Source of the DNA: CF-162 sp963667205
GTDB taxonomy: Bacteria > Chloroflexota > Dehalococcoidia > SM23-28-2 > RBG-16-64-32
DNA length: 64,000 bases
Assembly: GCA_963667205.1 (NCBI GenBank)
Contig: OY762959.1
Location: 1,488,001-1,552,000 of the forward strand
Direction of reading: 5' to 3'
Shown: positions 26,761 through 36,884 of the stretch, in pieces
Layout: every line of letters starts with the position of its first letter
How positions within the stretch are numbered: position 1 is the stretch's first letter
Translations under genes and position numbers: made by a program
Notes under the pieces: model-generated
What the model was told of the DNA's origin: nothing
What the model saw: only the letters and a program-made list of their open reading frames with translations
Database searches by the model: none

Positions 26761-26929
26761 CCCAAGAACTCGTCGGCCCCCAGGTCGATGGCGTGCCGGC
26801 TGTGGCGCGCCGCCATCGCCGTGAACATATCGTCGCCGCGTTCCGTCTGCTGCCCGGACTCAGTTCGTCCGAGTAGGCGATCTGAAACCAGCCGTTGGCG
26901 TACGGCGGGAACGAAAACCGCGTGGCCAT
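26758..26929 (-). pseudogene. Rieske oxygenase remnant: first 26 codons joined out of frame to the last ~31
   Basis: ATG at 26929 encodes MATRFSFPPYANGWFQIAYS and then DELSPG, identical to the start of the fuller Rieske copy at 29471. At 26852 the sequence switches abruptly to another frame whose product, TERGDDMFTAMAARHSRHAI plus DLGADEFLG, and stop look like the C-terminal tail of the same gene. Everything between, including the 2Fe-2S cluster domain, is missing. The switch point is also the left boundary of the 2,247-bp duplicated block. Not functional as read. Confidence 0.7.
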
Positions 26930-27013
26930 GGGCCCTCCTTACAGATCGAGATTCAGGACCGGCGCTGCGCCGGGGCGAGTGTCGGTAGGATACACATCGC
27001 GCTGAATCCCGTG

Positions 27014-27305
27014 TCAACTGTGGGTTTCGTCGTTCAGAAGCTCGAACAGGTCCGGGTCGCGATCGGGCCCGCAGACGGCGATGCAGTCGACGTCACCCCA
27101 CGAGACGCGCACTTCGAGGTCGTCACCGCTGCCGGCATCAAGATCGATCCTCGTCAAGCTGATCGCTTCGCGGTCGACGGCCTCGACTCTGCCCACGAGC
27201 CGCGACTGCCAGCCGTCAAACGCGAGGAAGGTGTGCCATTCGAGGCCACTGCCGGCCCCCGATCAGAGCGCCCGGCAGGTGAGTTGCTTCCGTCTGCGGC
27301 TCCAT
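27014..27305 (-). pseudogene. small hypothetical ORF, frameshifted (copy 1)
   Basis: This entry covers much of the 489-bp spacer between the Rieske start and the desaturase. ATG at 27305 gives MEPQTEATHLPGALIGG; at a GGGGG run near 27258 the coding signal appears to pass to the next frame, continuing GLEWHTFLAFDGWQ, then VEAVDREAISLTRIDLDAGS to a stop after NDETHS. The second part looks like a compact beta-protein; GTG at 27196 could start a 60-residue version. No family recognised and the rest of the spacer holds only promoter-sized sequence. Confidence 0.3.
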
Positions 27306-27418
27306 CGCGGCCCCATTCTACCGTCAGGCAGCATCCGCGCCTGCCCGGCGGGCAACCGCAATGCACGTTGGCCGCCGATCGTATACCGTAAGAGCAGGGT
27401 ACGATAGGAAGAGGGCCA

Positions 27419-28411
27419 ATGGTTTACACGACAAAGAATCCCTGGACCCAACAAGGCCGGCAGATAGCGATTCAGAAAGCCGTTGCCGAAATCTATGAGC
27501 AGTATTTCTCGAAAGGTCCAAAATGGATCGCCAAGCATCTGCCGCAGCGATCGGAGATGCAGGAGTACAGCCAGGCGGTGAGCCCGGAGTCGCGGGAGAT
27601 CCTGCTCGGGGACTACGGCGTCGAGTCGTTCGTCGAGGACTACGCGCTATCCACTCTTCAGGCGGCCGGCGACAGCCGCAGCACCCGACAGATCTACACC
27701 CAGTGGGTCTTCGATGAGACACGCCACGGCCACGCCCTATGGTATAGCCTCGTCGATTCCGGATTGTACTCTCAGCGTGAGCTGGACGAGTACACCTACG
27801 AGTGCGGTCAAGACATCTGGACGTTTGAGAGGCAGACGGGCCACGAGCCGACACCGGATCGAACCGCCGCCTACGCGATCGCACAGGAGAGGCAGACGAA
27901 GAAGAACTACCGGGACATGCAGCGGCGCCTTTGGGAAGAATATGGCTCGCCGAAAGACGGCGCCGACAAGCCCGTCTTCCCCGCGATCGCCGGCGTTTGC
28001 CAGACGCTGGCGACGGACGAGGGGTATCACGAAGGCGTCTTCAGGCAGATCACGAAGGTGTATCTCAGGTTCTGGCCGGACAAGGCCCTTCAGGCGATGT
28101 GGGACGTCTATGAGCGCTATCGCATGCCGATGATCAAGCTGCCAAACGCCGAGGCGTTCGTGGAGGCCGTACTCTCGACGGGCATCGACTCCCCCAGGGC
28201 CGTCGTCCGTGAGGTCCTCGATCCGACCTACGCCGCGATGGGGCTGGAAAGCCGCGGGGCGCTCCGGCGAGCCGCCAGGGAAAGCTGGGACCTGCCTGAT
28301 GGCGCGGTGATCCAGATGGGCAGCGGACCGTCTCCCGACGTGTCCGAGGGGTCGATCCCCTACACGATGAGCCCCAACGGCACGCTCTCGCCCGCGGCCC
28401 CGCAGGCGTAA
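27419..28411 (+). CDS. type-2 (acyl-ACP desaturase-like) diiron fatty-acid desaturase, copy 1
   Basis: 330-residue soluble ferritin-like protein. Iron-ligand helices are seen: GVESFVEDY (Glu69, Glu73), DETRH (Glu100, His103) and DEGYH (Glu201, His204), giving the E/E-x2-H/E-x2-H pattern of acyl-ACP desaturase-type diiron oxidases. About 60 C-terminal residues are Ser/Pro/Gly-rich and probably disordered. It would use O2 and reduced ferredoxin to desaturate or hydroxylate an acyl or isoprenoid chain. Copy 2 at 29961 differs at two residues (Asp147, Thr149). Confidence 0.88.
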   Translation: MVYTTKNPWTQQGRQIAIQKAVAEIYEQYFSKGPKWIAKHLPQRSEMQEYSQAVSPESREILLGDYGVESFVEDYALSTLQAAGDSRSTRQIYTQWVFDETRHGHALWYSLVDSGLYSQRELDEYTYECGQDIWTFERQTGHEPTPDRTAAYAIAQERQTKKNYRDMQRRLWEEYGSPKDGADKPVFPAIAGVCQTLATDEGYHEGVFRQITKVYLRFWPDKALQAMWDVYERYRMPMIKLPNAEAFVEAVLSTGIDSPRAVVREVLDPTYAAMGLESRGALRRAARESWDLPDGAVIQMGSGPSPDVSEGSIPYTMSPNGTLSPAAPQA

Positions 28412-28579
28412 AAACAGCCGCCGAGAAGACTCCAGGCCTCTCGCCCAGAGTGCATTCGTCTGTCCGGACCAGCCGTGGCTTCGCTCGGCGAACGGCGTGG
28501 CAAATTGCGTCCCTGGGAAGGCCGCGCCTACAATACGCTTCGCATCGACGCCGCCCCCTTCGAACGAGGTAAGACTCAC

Positions 28580-29116
28580 TTGGAACGCTGGCAGACGCGC
28601 ATCGACCCGAACGCTGAGAGCTTCCTCGCCAATCGCGAGGCGATGAGCGCTCTACTGCAGGCCGTCGACGGGCAGCTCGAACTGGCCCGCGCCGGCGGCG
28701 GCGAACGCAGGGTCGAGCGGCTGCGCAAGCGCGGCAAGATGATGGTCCGCGAGCGCATCGAGCTGCTACTCGACCGCGACTCGCCGTTCCTGGAGCTCAG
28801 CCCGCTGGCCGGCTGGGGCACAGACTTCGCCGTCGACGGCGGGTTCGTGACGGGCATCGGCGTCGTCTCCAGCGTCGAGAGCATCATCGCCGCCAACGAT
28901 CCGACGGTAATCAGCGGAGCGATCGCGCCGATCGTCGGCAAGAAGATCGACCGCGCGCTGGAGATCTCCCGGCTCAATCACCTGCCGTACATCCAGTTCG
29001 TGGAGTCCGCCGGCGCCGATCTGCGTCCGCGCGGCGGTGGCGGCTTGCCCGAGGACGAGATGCGCCGCCAGCTGAGCCACTTCGCGGATAGTGGCCGCGG
29101 AGCGCCTCCGGCGTGA
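28580..29116 (+). pseudogene. truncated acyl-CoA carboxylase carboxyltransferase subunit (duplicate)
   Basis: Starting at TTG 28580 (RIDPNAESFLANREAM is where homologues begin; GTG 28475 is upstream in frame), about 173 residues of carboxyltransferase are the same as copy 2, through EDEMRRQLSHFADSGR. The block ends at 29098 and the frame runs into antisense Rieske sequence, stopping at TGA 29114-29116. The missing two thirds include most of both acyl-CoA and biotin sites, so this copy cannot work. Confidence 0.88.
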
Positions 29117-29471
29117 TACCAGAGCATGATCAGTCCGTTGACCTCGCGCAGCGTTTGGCTGGCCAGCTTCGCGGTCGGCGGGATCTTCCTCGCGTACGGC
29201 ACCCGATGCACGATCCGTTCCCGTCGAACGTGTAGGCGTGGAAGGGACAGCGGATGACCTCGCCCTCCACCTTGCCGCCGTGACCCAGGTGCGCCCCCAG
29301 GTGCGGGCAGTGGGCGTCGAGGACGTGCGCGACTCCCGTTTCGGTGCGAAAGAGCACGAAGTCACGGCCGAAGTTGTGGAGCGGCCTGGCCTCGCCCGGA
29401 CTCAGTTCGTCCGAGTAGGCGATCTGAAACCAGCCGTTGGCGTACGGCGGGAACGAAAACCGCGTGGCCAT
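29099..29471 (-). pseudogene. Rieske [2Fe-2S] oxygenase, N-terminal fragment with frameshift
   Basis: From ATG 29471: about 85 residues with the Rieske cluster motif C55-x-H57 and C75-x2-H78 (CPHLGAHLGH, RCPFHAY), as in KshA-like terminal oxygenases. After NGSCI near 29206 one base is missing. The next frame continues VPYARKIPPTAKLASQTL and GLIMLWYHAGGAP up to 29099, where the gene is cut by the end of copy 1 of the repeat. The catalytic mononuclear-iron domain is absent; a likely C-terminal tail is at 26758. The intact gene probably hydroxylated a steroid- or terpene-like substrate. Confidence 0.82.
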
Positions 29472-29555
29472 GGGCCCTCCTTACAGATCGAGATTCAGGA
29501 CCGGCGCTGCGCCGGGGCGAGTGTCGGTAGGATACACATCGCGCTGAATCCCGTG

Positions 29556-29847
29556 TCAACTGTGGGTTTCGTCGTTCAGAAGCTCGAACAGGTCCGGGTC
29601 GCGATCGGGCCCGCAGACGGCGATGCAGTCGACGTCACCCCACGAGACGCGCACTTCGAGGTCGTCACCGCTGCCGGCATCAAGATCGATCCTCGTCAAG
29701 CTGATCGCTTCGCGGTCGACGGCCTCGACTCTGCCCACGAGCCGCGACTGCCAGCCGTCAAACGCGAGGAAGGTGTGCCATTCGAGGCCACTGCCGGCCC
29801 CCGATCAGAGCGCCCGGCAGGTGAGTTGCTTCCGTCTGCGGCTCCAT
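29556..29847 (-). pseudogene. small hypothetical ORF, frameshifted (copy 2)
   Basis: Same sequence as 27014-27305, including the apparent frame change at the G-run near 29800. Presence in both copies means the frame change predates the duplication, or that there is no gene here. The flanking spacer (29472-29960) is otherwise empty. Confidence 0.3.
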
Positions 29848-29960
29848 CGCGGCCCCATTCTACCGTCAGGCAGCATCCGCGCCTGCCCGGCGGGCAACCG
29901 CAATGCACGTTGGCCGCCGATCGTATACCGTAAGAGCAGGGTACGATAGGAAGAGGGCCA

Positions 29961-30953
29961 ATGGTTTACACGACAAAGAATCCCTGGACCCAACAAGGCC
30001 GGCAGATAGCGATTCAGAAAGCCGTTGCCGAAATCTATGAGCAGTATTTCTCGAAAGGTCCAAAATGGATCGCCAAGCATCTGCCGCAGCGATCGGAGAT
30101 GCAGGAGTACAGCCAGGCGGTGAGCCCGGAGTCGCGGGAGATCCTGCTCGGGGACTACGGCGTCGAGTCGTTCGTCGAGGACTACGCGCTATCCACTCTT
30201 CAGGCGGCCGGCGACAGCCGCAGCACCCGACAGATCTACACCCAGTGGGTCTTCGATGAGACACGCCACGGCCACGCCCTATGGTATAGCCTCGTCGATT
30301 CCGGATTGTACTCTCAGCGTGAGCTGGACGAGTACACCTACGAGTGCGGTCAAGACATCTGGACGTTTGAGAGGCAGACGGGTCACGAGCCGACACCGGA
30401 ACGAGGCGCCGCCTACGCGATCGCACAGGAGAGGCAGACGAAGAAGAACTACCGGGACATGCAGCGGCGCCTTTGGGAAGAATATGGCTCGCCGAAAGAC
30501 GGCGCCGACAAGCCCGTCTTCCCCGCGATCGCCGGCGTTTGCCAGACGCTGGCGACGGACGAGGGGTATCACGAAGGCGTCTTCAGGCAGATCACGAAGG
30601 TGTATCTCAGGTTCTGGCCGGACAAGGCCCTTCAGGCGATGTGGGACGTCTATGAGCGCTATCGCATGCCGATGATCAAGCTGCCAAACGCCGAGGCGTT
30701 CGTGGAGGCCGTACTCTCGACGGGCATCGACTCCCCCAGGGCCGTCGTCCGTGAGGTCCTCGATCCGACCTACGCCGCGATGGGGCTGGAAAGCCGCGGG
30801 GCGCTCCGGCGAGCCGCCAGGGAAAGCTGGGACCTGCCTGATGGCGCGGTGATCCAGATGGGCAGCGGACCGTCTCCCGACGTGTCCGAGGGGTCGATCC
30901 CCTACACGATGAGCCCCAACGGCACGCTCTCGCCCGCGGCCCCGCAGGCGTAA
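29961..30953 (+). CDS. type-2 (acyl-ACP desaturase-like) diiron fatty-acid desaturase, copy 2
   Basis: 330 residues, identical to copy 1 at 27419 except Glu147 and Gly149 (TPERGAAYA against TPDRTAAYA), away from the iron ligands Glu69, Glu73, Glu100, His103, Glu201 and His204. Followed by the longer carboxyltransferase gene. Four of four nucleotide differences between the copies fall in this short stretch, as if two strain haplotypes were joined or a patch was converted. If only one copy exists in the genome, this is probably the one in native context. Confidence 0.88.
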   Translation: MVYTTKNPWTQQGRQIAIQKAVAEIYEQYFSKGPKWIAKHLPQRSEMQEYSQAVSPESREILLGDYGVESFVEDYALSTLQAAGDSRSTRQIYTQWVFDETRHGHALWYSLVDSGLYSQRELDEYTYECGQDIWTFERQTGHEPTPERGAAYAIAQERQTKKNYRDMQRRLWEEYGSPKDGADKPVFPAIAGVCQTLATDEGYHEGVFRQITKVYLRFWPDKALQAMWDVYERYRMPMIKLPNAEAFVEAVLSTGIDSPRAVVREVLDPTYAAMGLESRGALRRAARESWDLPDGAVIQMGSGPSPDVSEGSIPYTMSPNGTLSPAAPQA

Positions 30954-31121
30954 AAACAGCCGCCGAGAAGACTCCAGGCCTCTCGCCCAGAGTGCATTCG
31001 TCTGTCCGGACCAGCCGTGGCTTCGCTCGGCGAACGGCGTGGCAAATTGCGTCCCTGGGAAGGCCGCGCCTACAATACGCTTCGCATCGACGCCGCCCCC
31101 TTCGAACGAGGTAAGACTCAC

Positions 31122-32252
31122 TTGGAACGCTGGCAGACGCGCATCGACCCGAACGCTGAGAGCTTCCTCGCCAATCGCGAGGCGATGAGCGCTCTACTGC
31201 AGGCCGTCGACGGGCAGCTCGAACTGGCCCGCGCCGGCGGCGGCGAACGCAGGGTCGAGCGGCTGCGCAAGCGCGGCAAGATGATGGTCCGCGAGCGCAT
31301 CGAGCTGCTACTCGACCGCGACTCGCCGTTCCTGGAGCTCAGCCCGCTGGCCGGCTGGGGCACAGACTTCGCCGTCGACGGCGGGTTCGTGACGGGCATC
31401 GGCGTCGTCTCCAGCGTCGAGAGCATCATCGCCGCCAACGATCCGACGGTAATCAGCGGAGCGATCGCGCCGATCGTCGGCAAGAAGATCGACCGCGCGC
31501 TGGAGATCTCCCGGCTCAATCACCTGCCGTACATCCAGTTCGTGGAGTCCGCCGGCGCCGATCTGCGTCCGCGCGGCGGTGGCGGCTTGCCCGAGGACGA
31601 GATGCGCCGCCAGCTGAGCCACTTCGCGGATAGTGGCCGCCTCCTCCACGACATCACGGAGCTTTCGGCCATGCGCATCCCCACGATGTCGGTCGTCTTC
31701 GGGAACTCGACGGCCGGCGGCGCCTACCAGCCCGGCATGTCCGACTACGACATCTTTATCCGCGGGCCGTCAAAGGTGTTCCTGGGCGGCCCGCCGCTGG
31801 TGAAGATGGCAACGAGCGAGGACTCGGACGACGAAGAGCTGGGCGGCGCGGACATGCACGCCACGAAGTCCGGCCTGGCCGACTACCTCGCCGAGGACGA
31901 AGCCGACGCTCTGCGGATGGCCCGTGACGTGGTCAGGCACCTCAACTGGCGAAGGCTGGGCCCCGGACCGACGATGCCGCCGGACGAGCCGCTCTACGAC
32001 CGCGACGACCTCCTCGGCCTGCTTCCGGTCGATCTGCGCACGCCGATGGACATACGCGAGGTGATCGGGCGGGTCGTGGACGGCTCACGATTCGAAGAGT
32101 TCAAGCCCCTCTACGGCCCCACGCTCGTCACGGGCTGGGCCTCGGTTCACGGGTTCCCGGTAGGCATCGTGGGCAACAACGGCGTGCTCTTCTTGGACGA
32201 ATCGGCGAAGGCGGCCCAGTCGCCAGCTACGGGGCCGGGAACTTCGGGATGA
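31122..32252 (+). pseudogene. acyl-CoA carboxylase carboxyltransferase subunit, N-terminal part
   Basis: Beta (CT) subunit of a methylcrotonyl-, geranyl- or propionyl-CoA carboxylase. From TTG 31122 the product runs RIDPNAESFLANREAM, KMMVRERIELLLDRDSPFLELSPLA, GGAYQPGMSDY (oxyanion region), GGPPLVKMAT and GNNGVLFLDESAKAAQ. After 32219 the frame is lost and a stop follows at 32252. About 55 residues that normally follow (the GIPLLFLQN-type loop) are missing before the sequence resumes in another frame at 32222. GGPPLVK..TG-type residues favour the MCC/GCC group over PCC. Confidence 0.88.
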
Positions 32253-32590
32253 GCGGCCGCGCCTACGACACCCGTTTCGTGTTTACGTGGCCCACAGCCA
32301 AGATCTCCGTGATGGGGCCGAAGCAGCTAGCCAGCGTCATGTCGATCGTCCGGCGCGCGGCGGCTGCCAGGGCAGGGAAAGAGTTCAATGAAGCTGCGGA
32401 CGCAATGATCACCGCCGGCGTCGAGGAGTTCACGGAGAAGGCTTCGCTCGCGTTGCACGCCACCGGGCGCGTCACCGACGACGGCATCATCGACCCGCGT
32501 GACACACGGACGGTGCTGGGGATCACGCTGTCCGCCTGTCACAGCAACGAAGTCAGGGGCGCCCAGGGCTACGGCGTCTACAGGATGTAG
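32249..32590 (+). pseudogene. acyl-CoA carboxylase carboxyltransferase subunit, C-terminal part
   Basis: The open frame from about 32222 gives ASYGAGNFGMSGRAY, then FVFTWPTAKISVMGPKQLA, the second oxyanion-forming Gly region and biotin-pocket segment of CT subunits. It continues to the stop at 32590 after SNEVRGAQGYGVYRM, a normal CT end. It belongs to the preceding fragment; the join is an out-of-frame deletion of roughly 165 bp. ATG 32249 could start a 113-residue peptide but this would be an incomplete domain. Confidence 0.88.
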
Positions 32591-32593
32591 CCG

Positions 32594-33467
<874 letters not shown>

Positions 33468-33488
33468 GGACACAGGGAAGGACGAATC

Positions 33489-34298
33489 ATGAGCGATGCA
33501 GTGAAAGCGATCATCGGCGACCTGGCGGCCGAGCAGGCAGCGCTGGCTCACGTGCTCGACAGCCTCGCCGAAAGCGACTGGGAAGTGCAGACCCCCGCTG
33601 AGGGTTGGTCGGTGCGAGACCAGGTGTCGCACCTCGCCTACTTCGACGAGGCGGCGATGCGGGCGATGCAAGACCGCGAGGCTTTCGCGGCGGAAGTGCA
33701 GGAGCTGATGAAGGACGCCGGCGACTTCGAAGCCGTCACGCTGGAGCGCGGCCGGAAAGGCACAGCCAGCGAACTTTTCGACTGGTGGCGGTCGGCGAGC
33801 AGCAGCTTGCGCGCGGCCGCGCGCAAGGTAGACCCGAACGGACGCGTGCCCTGGTACGGCCCCGACATGAGCCCAGCGTCGTTCATCACGGCGCGCCTGA
33901 TGGAAACGTGGGCGCACGGGCTGGACATCGTCGACGCCGTCGGCGCGGACCGGCCGGACAGCGACCGCCTGCACCACGTGGCGTTCATCGGCGTGCGGGC
34001 GCGGCCGTACAGCTACTCGGTCCGCGGCAAGCAGGCGCCCCCGACGCCGATACGCGTCGAGCTGACGTCGCCGTCGGGCGAGAACTGGGTGCTCGGCGAT
34101 CCGGAAGCCGCGGAGGTTGTTCGTGGCACAGCGACGGACTTCTGCCGGGTGGTCACGCAGCGCCGCCACGTGGCCGATATGAACCTCGAAGTGCGCGGGG
34201 AAGCAGCCGAGGAGTGGATCGGCATCGCGCAAGCCTTCGCGGGCCCGCCGGGGCCTGGCCGCAGGGCGGGCCAGTTCGCACGGGAGTCACAGTCGTGA
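33489..34298 (+). CDS. TIGR03084-family DinB-like protein
   Basis: 269 residues from ATG 33489 with GGGAAGGACG before it. It opens MSDAVKAIIGDLAAEQAALA and has GWSVRDQVSHLAYFDEAAM, a four-helix metal-binding domain related to mycothiol-dependent maleylpyruvate isomerase (His in QVSHLAY), and METWAHGLDIVDAVG carrying the second His. The C-terminal SCP2-like half ends in GIAQAFAGPPGPGR. The frame is open upstream into biotin carboxylase sequence, giving an apparent fusion of about 370 residues that I regard as an artefact or deletion scar. Stop overlaps the next start (GTGA). Confidence 0.82.
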   Translation: MSDAVKAIIGDLAAEQAALAHVLDSLAESDWEVQTPAEGWSVRDQVSHLAYFDEAAMRAMQDREAFAAEVQELMKDAGDFEAVTLERGRKGTASELFDWWRSASSSLRAAARKVDPNGRVPWYGPDMSPASFITARLMETWAHGLDIVDAVGADRPDSDRLHHVAFIGVRARPYSYSVRGKQAPPTPIRVELTSPSGENWVLGDPEAAEVVRGTATDFCRVVTQRRHVADMNLEVRGEAAEEWIGIAQAFAGPPGPGRRAGQFARESQS

Positions 34299-35065
34299 GC
34301 GAAGAGCTCGTACAGCTCGAAGTGGCCGGCGGCGTGGCGACGATCACGCTCGACTCGCCGGCGAACCGCAACGCCCTCTCCCGCGCCCTGATGGGCGGCC
34401 TCGAAGCGAGCCTCGACACGGCGCTCTCAGACGACGCGGCGCGGCTGATCGTGCTCACCCACACCGGCCCCGTCTTCTGCTCGGGCGCCGACTTGAAGGA
34501 GATGCGCGGCGGCGGCGGACCGACGGGACCGGGCGGCCTCGTCGCGATCCTGAAGACGATCTGGCGCTCACCGAAGCCGGTGATCGCGCGCGTCGGCGGG
34601 CCGACGCGCGCCGGGGGCATCGGCCTGGTCGCGGCCTGCGACATAGCCGTCGCGGTCGAGGACGCGACGTTCGCGTTCAGCGAGGTGCGCCTCGGCCTCA
34701 TCCCGGCGATCATCTCCGTCGTCGTCCTCCCAAAGCTGGGCCCGGCGAAGGCGATGGAGCTCTTCCTCACCGGCGACACGTTCGACGCCAAGGAAGCCGC
34801 GCGCTTGGGGCTACTGAACGCCGCCGTGCGCCGGGAGCAGCTCGACGAAACCGTCGATGACTACGCGGCGAGCGTCCTCAAGGGCGCCCCGGGATCGCTT
34901 GCGGGCTGCAAGCGGCTCGTGCGCGAGGTCCCCGGCATGACGCTGGACGACGCCTTCGCGCAGACAGCCGAGTGGACGGCCGAGTACTTCGCGTCCGAAG
35001 AAGCGCGCGAGGGCCTGACGGCGTTCGCCGAGAAGCGTCCGCCGCGCTGGGCCGAGGGCAAGTGA
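34295..35065 (+). CDS. enoyl-CoA hydratase/isomerase (AtuE/LiuC-like position)
   Basis: 256 residues from GTG 34295, overlapping the previous stop by 4 nt. Crotonase features: VFCSGADLKEM, GGIGLVAACDIAVA and SEVRLGLIPAIISVVVLPKLG; the C-terminus EKRPPRWAEGK is typical. Intact, unlike its neighbours. Position beside a CT/BC carboxylase and AtuA suggests hydration of a methylglutaconyl- or isohexenylglutaconyl-CoA-like intermediate, the step after carboxylation in leucine or acyclic-terpene degradation. Confidence 0.9.
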   Translation: MSEELVQLEVAGGVATITLDSPANRNALSRALMGGLEASLDTALSDDAARLIVLTHTGPVFCSGADLKEMRGGGGPTGPGGLVAILKTIWRSPKPVIARVGGPTRAGGIGLVAACDIAVAVEDATFAFSEVRLGLIPAIISVVVLPKLGPAKAMELFLTGDTFDAKEAARLGLLNAAVRREQLDETVDDYAASVLKGAPGSLAGCKRLVREVPGMTLDDAFAQTAEWTAEYFASEEAREGLTAFAEKRPPRWAEGK

Positions 35066-36852
35066 TGGCCGGCGAAGCGAAGCCTGTGTTGCGCATCGCC
35101 AACTGCTCCGGCTTCTACGGCGACCGCCTTTCGGCCGCCCGCGAAATGGTCGACGGCGGGCCGATCGACTTCCTCACGGGCGACTACCTGGCGGAGTTGA
35201 CGCTGCTCATCCTCTGGAAGATGAAGTAGAAGGACGCCGAGGGCGGCTACGCGCGGACGTTCCTGACGCAGATGGAGGAGGTGCTGGGGACCTGCCTCGA
35301 CCGGGGGATCAAGGTCGTCACCAACGCCGGCGGGCTCAACCCCGCGGCGCTCGCCGTGCGCATGCGCGCCCTGGCAGACGGCCTCGGCCTGCAGGCGAAC
35401 ATCGCGCATATCGAAGGCGACGACATCCTGGCGAAGCTCCCCGACCTGCAGGCCGGCGGCGAACAGCTCGCCCACCTGGACAGCGGACTGCCGCTCGCCG
35501 AGTCGGGCGTCCAGCCGATTGCCGCCAACGCCTACCTGGGCGCGTGGGGCATCGTCGAAGCGCTCAACTCCGGCGCCGACGTCGTCATCTGCCCTCGCGT
35601 CACCGACGCGTCAGTCGTGGTCGGGCCGGCTGCCTGGAACTTCGGCTGGGGCCGGACGGAGTGGGACCAGCTGGCATCGTCCGTCGTCGCGGGCCACATC
35701 CTGGAGTGCGGCGCGCAGGCCACCGGCGGCAACTACTCCTTCTTCCGGGAGGTGCCGGGGCTGGCGCATCCCGGCTTCCCGATCGCCGAGATGCACGGCG
35801 ACGGCTCGTTCGTCGTCACGAAGCACGAGGGGACGGGCGCCCTCGTCTCCACCGGCACAGTCACCGCGCAGCTGCTGTACGAAATCGGGAGCGAGCGCTA
35901 CATGAACCCGGACGTAGTGGCACGCTTCGACACGATCCAGCTCGACCAGGAGGGGCCTGACCGCGTGCGCGTCAGCGGTGTGCGCGGCGAGCCGGCGCCG
36001 GACACGACGAAGGTCTGCATCAACTACCTCGGCGGCTTCCGAAACACGATGACGTTCGTCCTCACAGGCCTCGACATCGAGGAGAAGGCGAAGCTCGCGG
36101 AGGAGACGCTGTTCGCGGAGCTGGGCGGCAAGGAGCAGTTCGATGAAGTCGACGTCAGGCTCACCCGCTCCGACAAGCCCGACCCGGACTCCAACGAAGA
36201 GGCCGGCGCTCTCCTGCGCGTGACCGTAAAGGACAAGGACGCCGCGAAGGTGGGCCGAGCCTTCTCGGGGAAGGCCGTCGAGCTGGCGCTCGCCAGCTAT
36301 CCGGGATTCCACATGGCGTCCGGGCTCTCGGCGGAGAACGCGTTCGGCGTCTACTGGCCCGCGCTCGTGCCCGTCGGCGCCATCGACGAAGTCGTCGTCG
36401 GCCACGACGGCTCGCGCGTTCCCGTCCCGCCCGTGAAACCGGACGAAAGCGTGACGGTGGATCCCGCGCCCGCACCGTCCGTCGCAGTGCCGGCGGGCCC
36501 GACGACGGGCGCGCCGCTGGGCGCCATCTTCGGCGCACGCTCCGGGGACAAGGGCGGCAACGCCAACGTCGGGGTCTGGGCGCGAGATGACGCCGGCTAC
36601 GCCTGGCTGGCGGACTTCCTGGCGTCCGAGCGCTTCAAAGAGCTGGTGCGGGAGACGCCGGACCTCGAGGTCCGGCGCTACGAGCTGCCCAACCTGCGGG
36701 CGCTCAACTTCGTCGTCGCCGGCCTGCTCGGCGAAGGCGTCTCTTCTTCTACGCGGCCCGATCCGCAGGCCAAGAGCCTGGGCGAGTACCTGCGCGCGAA
36801 GATCGTCGACCTACCGGCGGAGTTGCTGGCCGGCGCCCCGGACGCTCCCTGA
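35065..36852 (+). pseudogene. atuA: AtuA-like acyclic terpene utilisation protein (DUF1446) with in-frame TAG
   Basis: About 595 codons from ATG 35065 (TGATG overlap with the previous stop). The N-terminus RIANCSGFYGDRLSAAREM and FLTGDYLAELTLLILWK matches the DUF1446 family; codon 55 is TAG (35227-35229), after which YARTFLTQMEEVL and GIKVVTNAGGLNP continue in the same frame. The C-terminal domain has GARSGDKGGNANVGVWAR. A C-to-T change in a Gln codon would explain the amber. Without readthrough the product is a 54-residue stub, or a shortened protein from an internal ATG at 35272. AtuA is required for citronellol/geraniol growth in Pseudomonas; its reaction is not settled. Confidence 0.88.
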
Positions 36853-36884
36853 CGGCTCGCCGCCGCTGGGTGCGATTGGCGGGC

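Larger units (their letters stand above)
26852..29098. repeat. 2,247-bp direct repeat, copy 1
   Basis: Matches 29394-31640 at a constant offset of 2,542. I found four substitutions, all between 27841 and 27864 (D147E and T149G in the desaturase); otherwise the copies look the same. It contains the Rieske gene start, a small possible ORF, the complete desaturase, and the first third of the carboxyltransferase. There are no terminal inverted repeats, target duplications or transposase. Confidence 0.95.
29394..31640. repeat. 2,247-bp direct repeat, copy 2
   Basis: Second copy of 26852-29098. Here the left flank continues the Rieske gene naturally and the right flank continues the carboxyltransferase naturally, so copy 2 is in the more native context. 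The 295 bp between the copies (29099-29393) is internal Rieske sequence. Confidence 0.95.

Noticed and set aside
26852..31640. Composite transposon or insertion element behind the tandem repeat
   Set aside because: No transposase, terminal inverted repeats or target-site duplication at either boundary.
33605..34294. Frame upstream of the enoyl-CoA hydratase read as an N-terminal extension
   Set aside because: It is the shifted frame of the TIGR03084 gene, which has recognisable family motifs; the hydratase starts at GTG 34295.
35227..35229. TAG reassigned as a sense codon in this organism
   Set aside because: Many intact genes in the window end in TAG with good C-termini, so general recoding does not fit.
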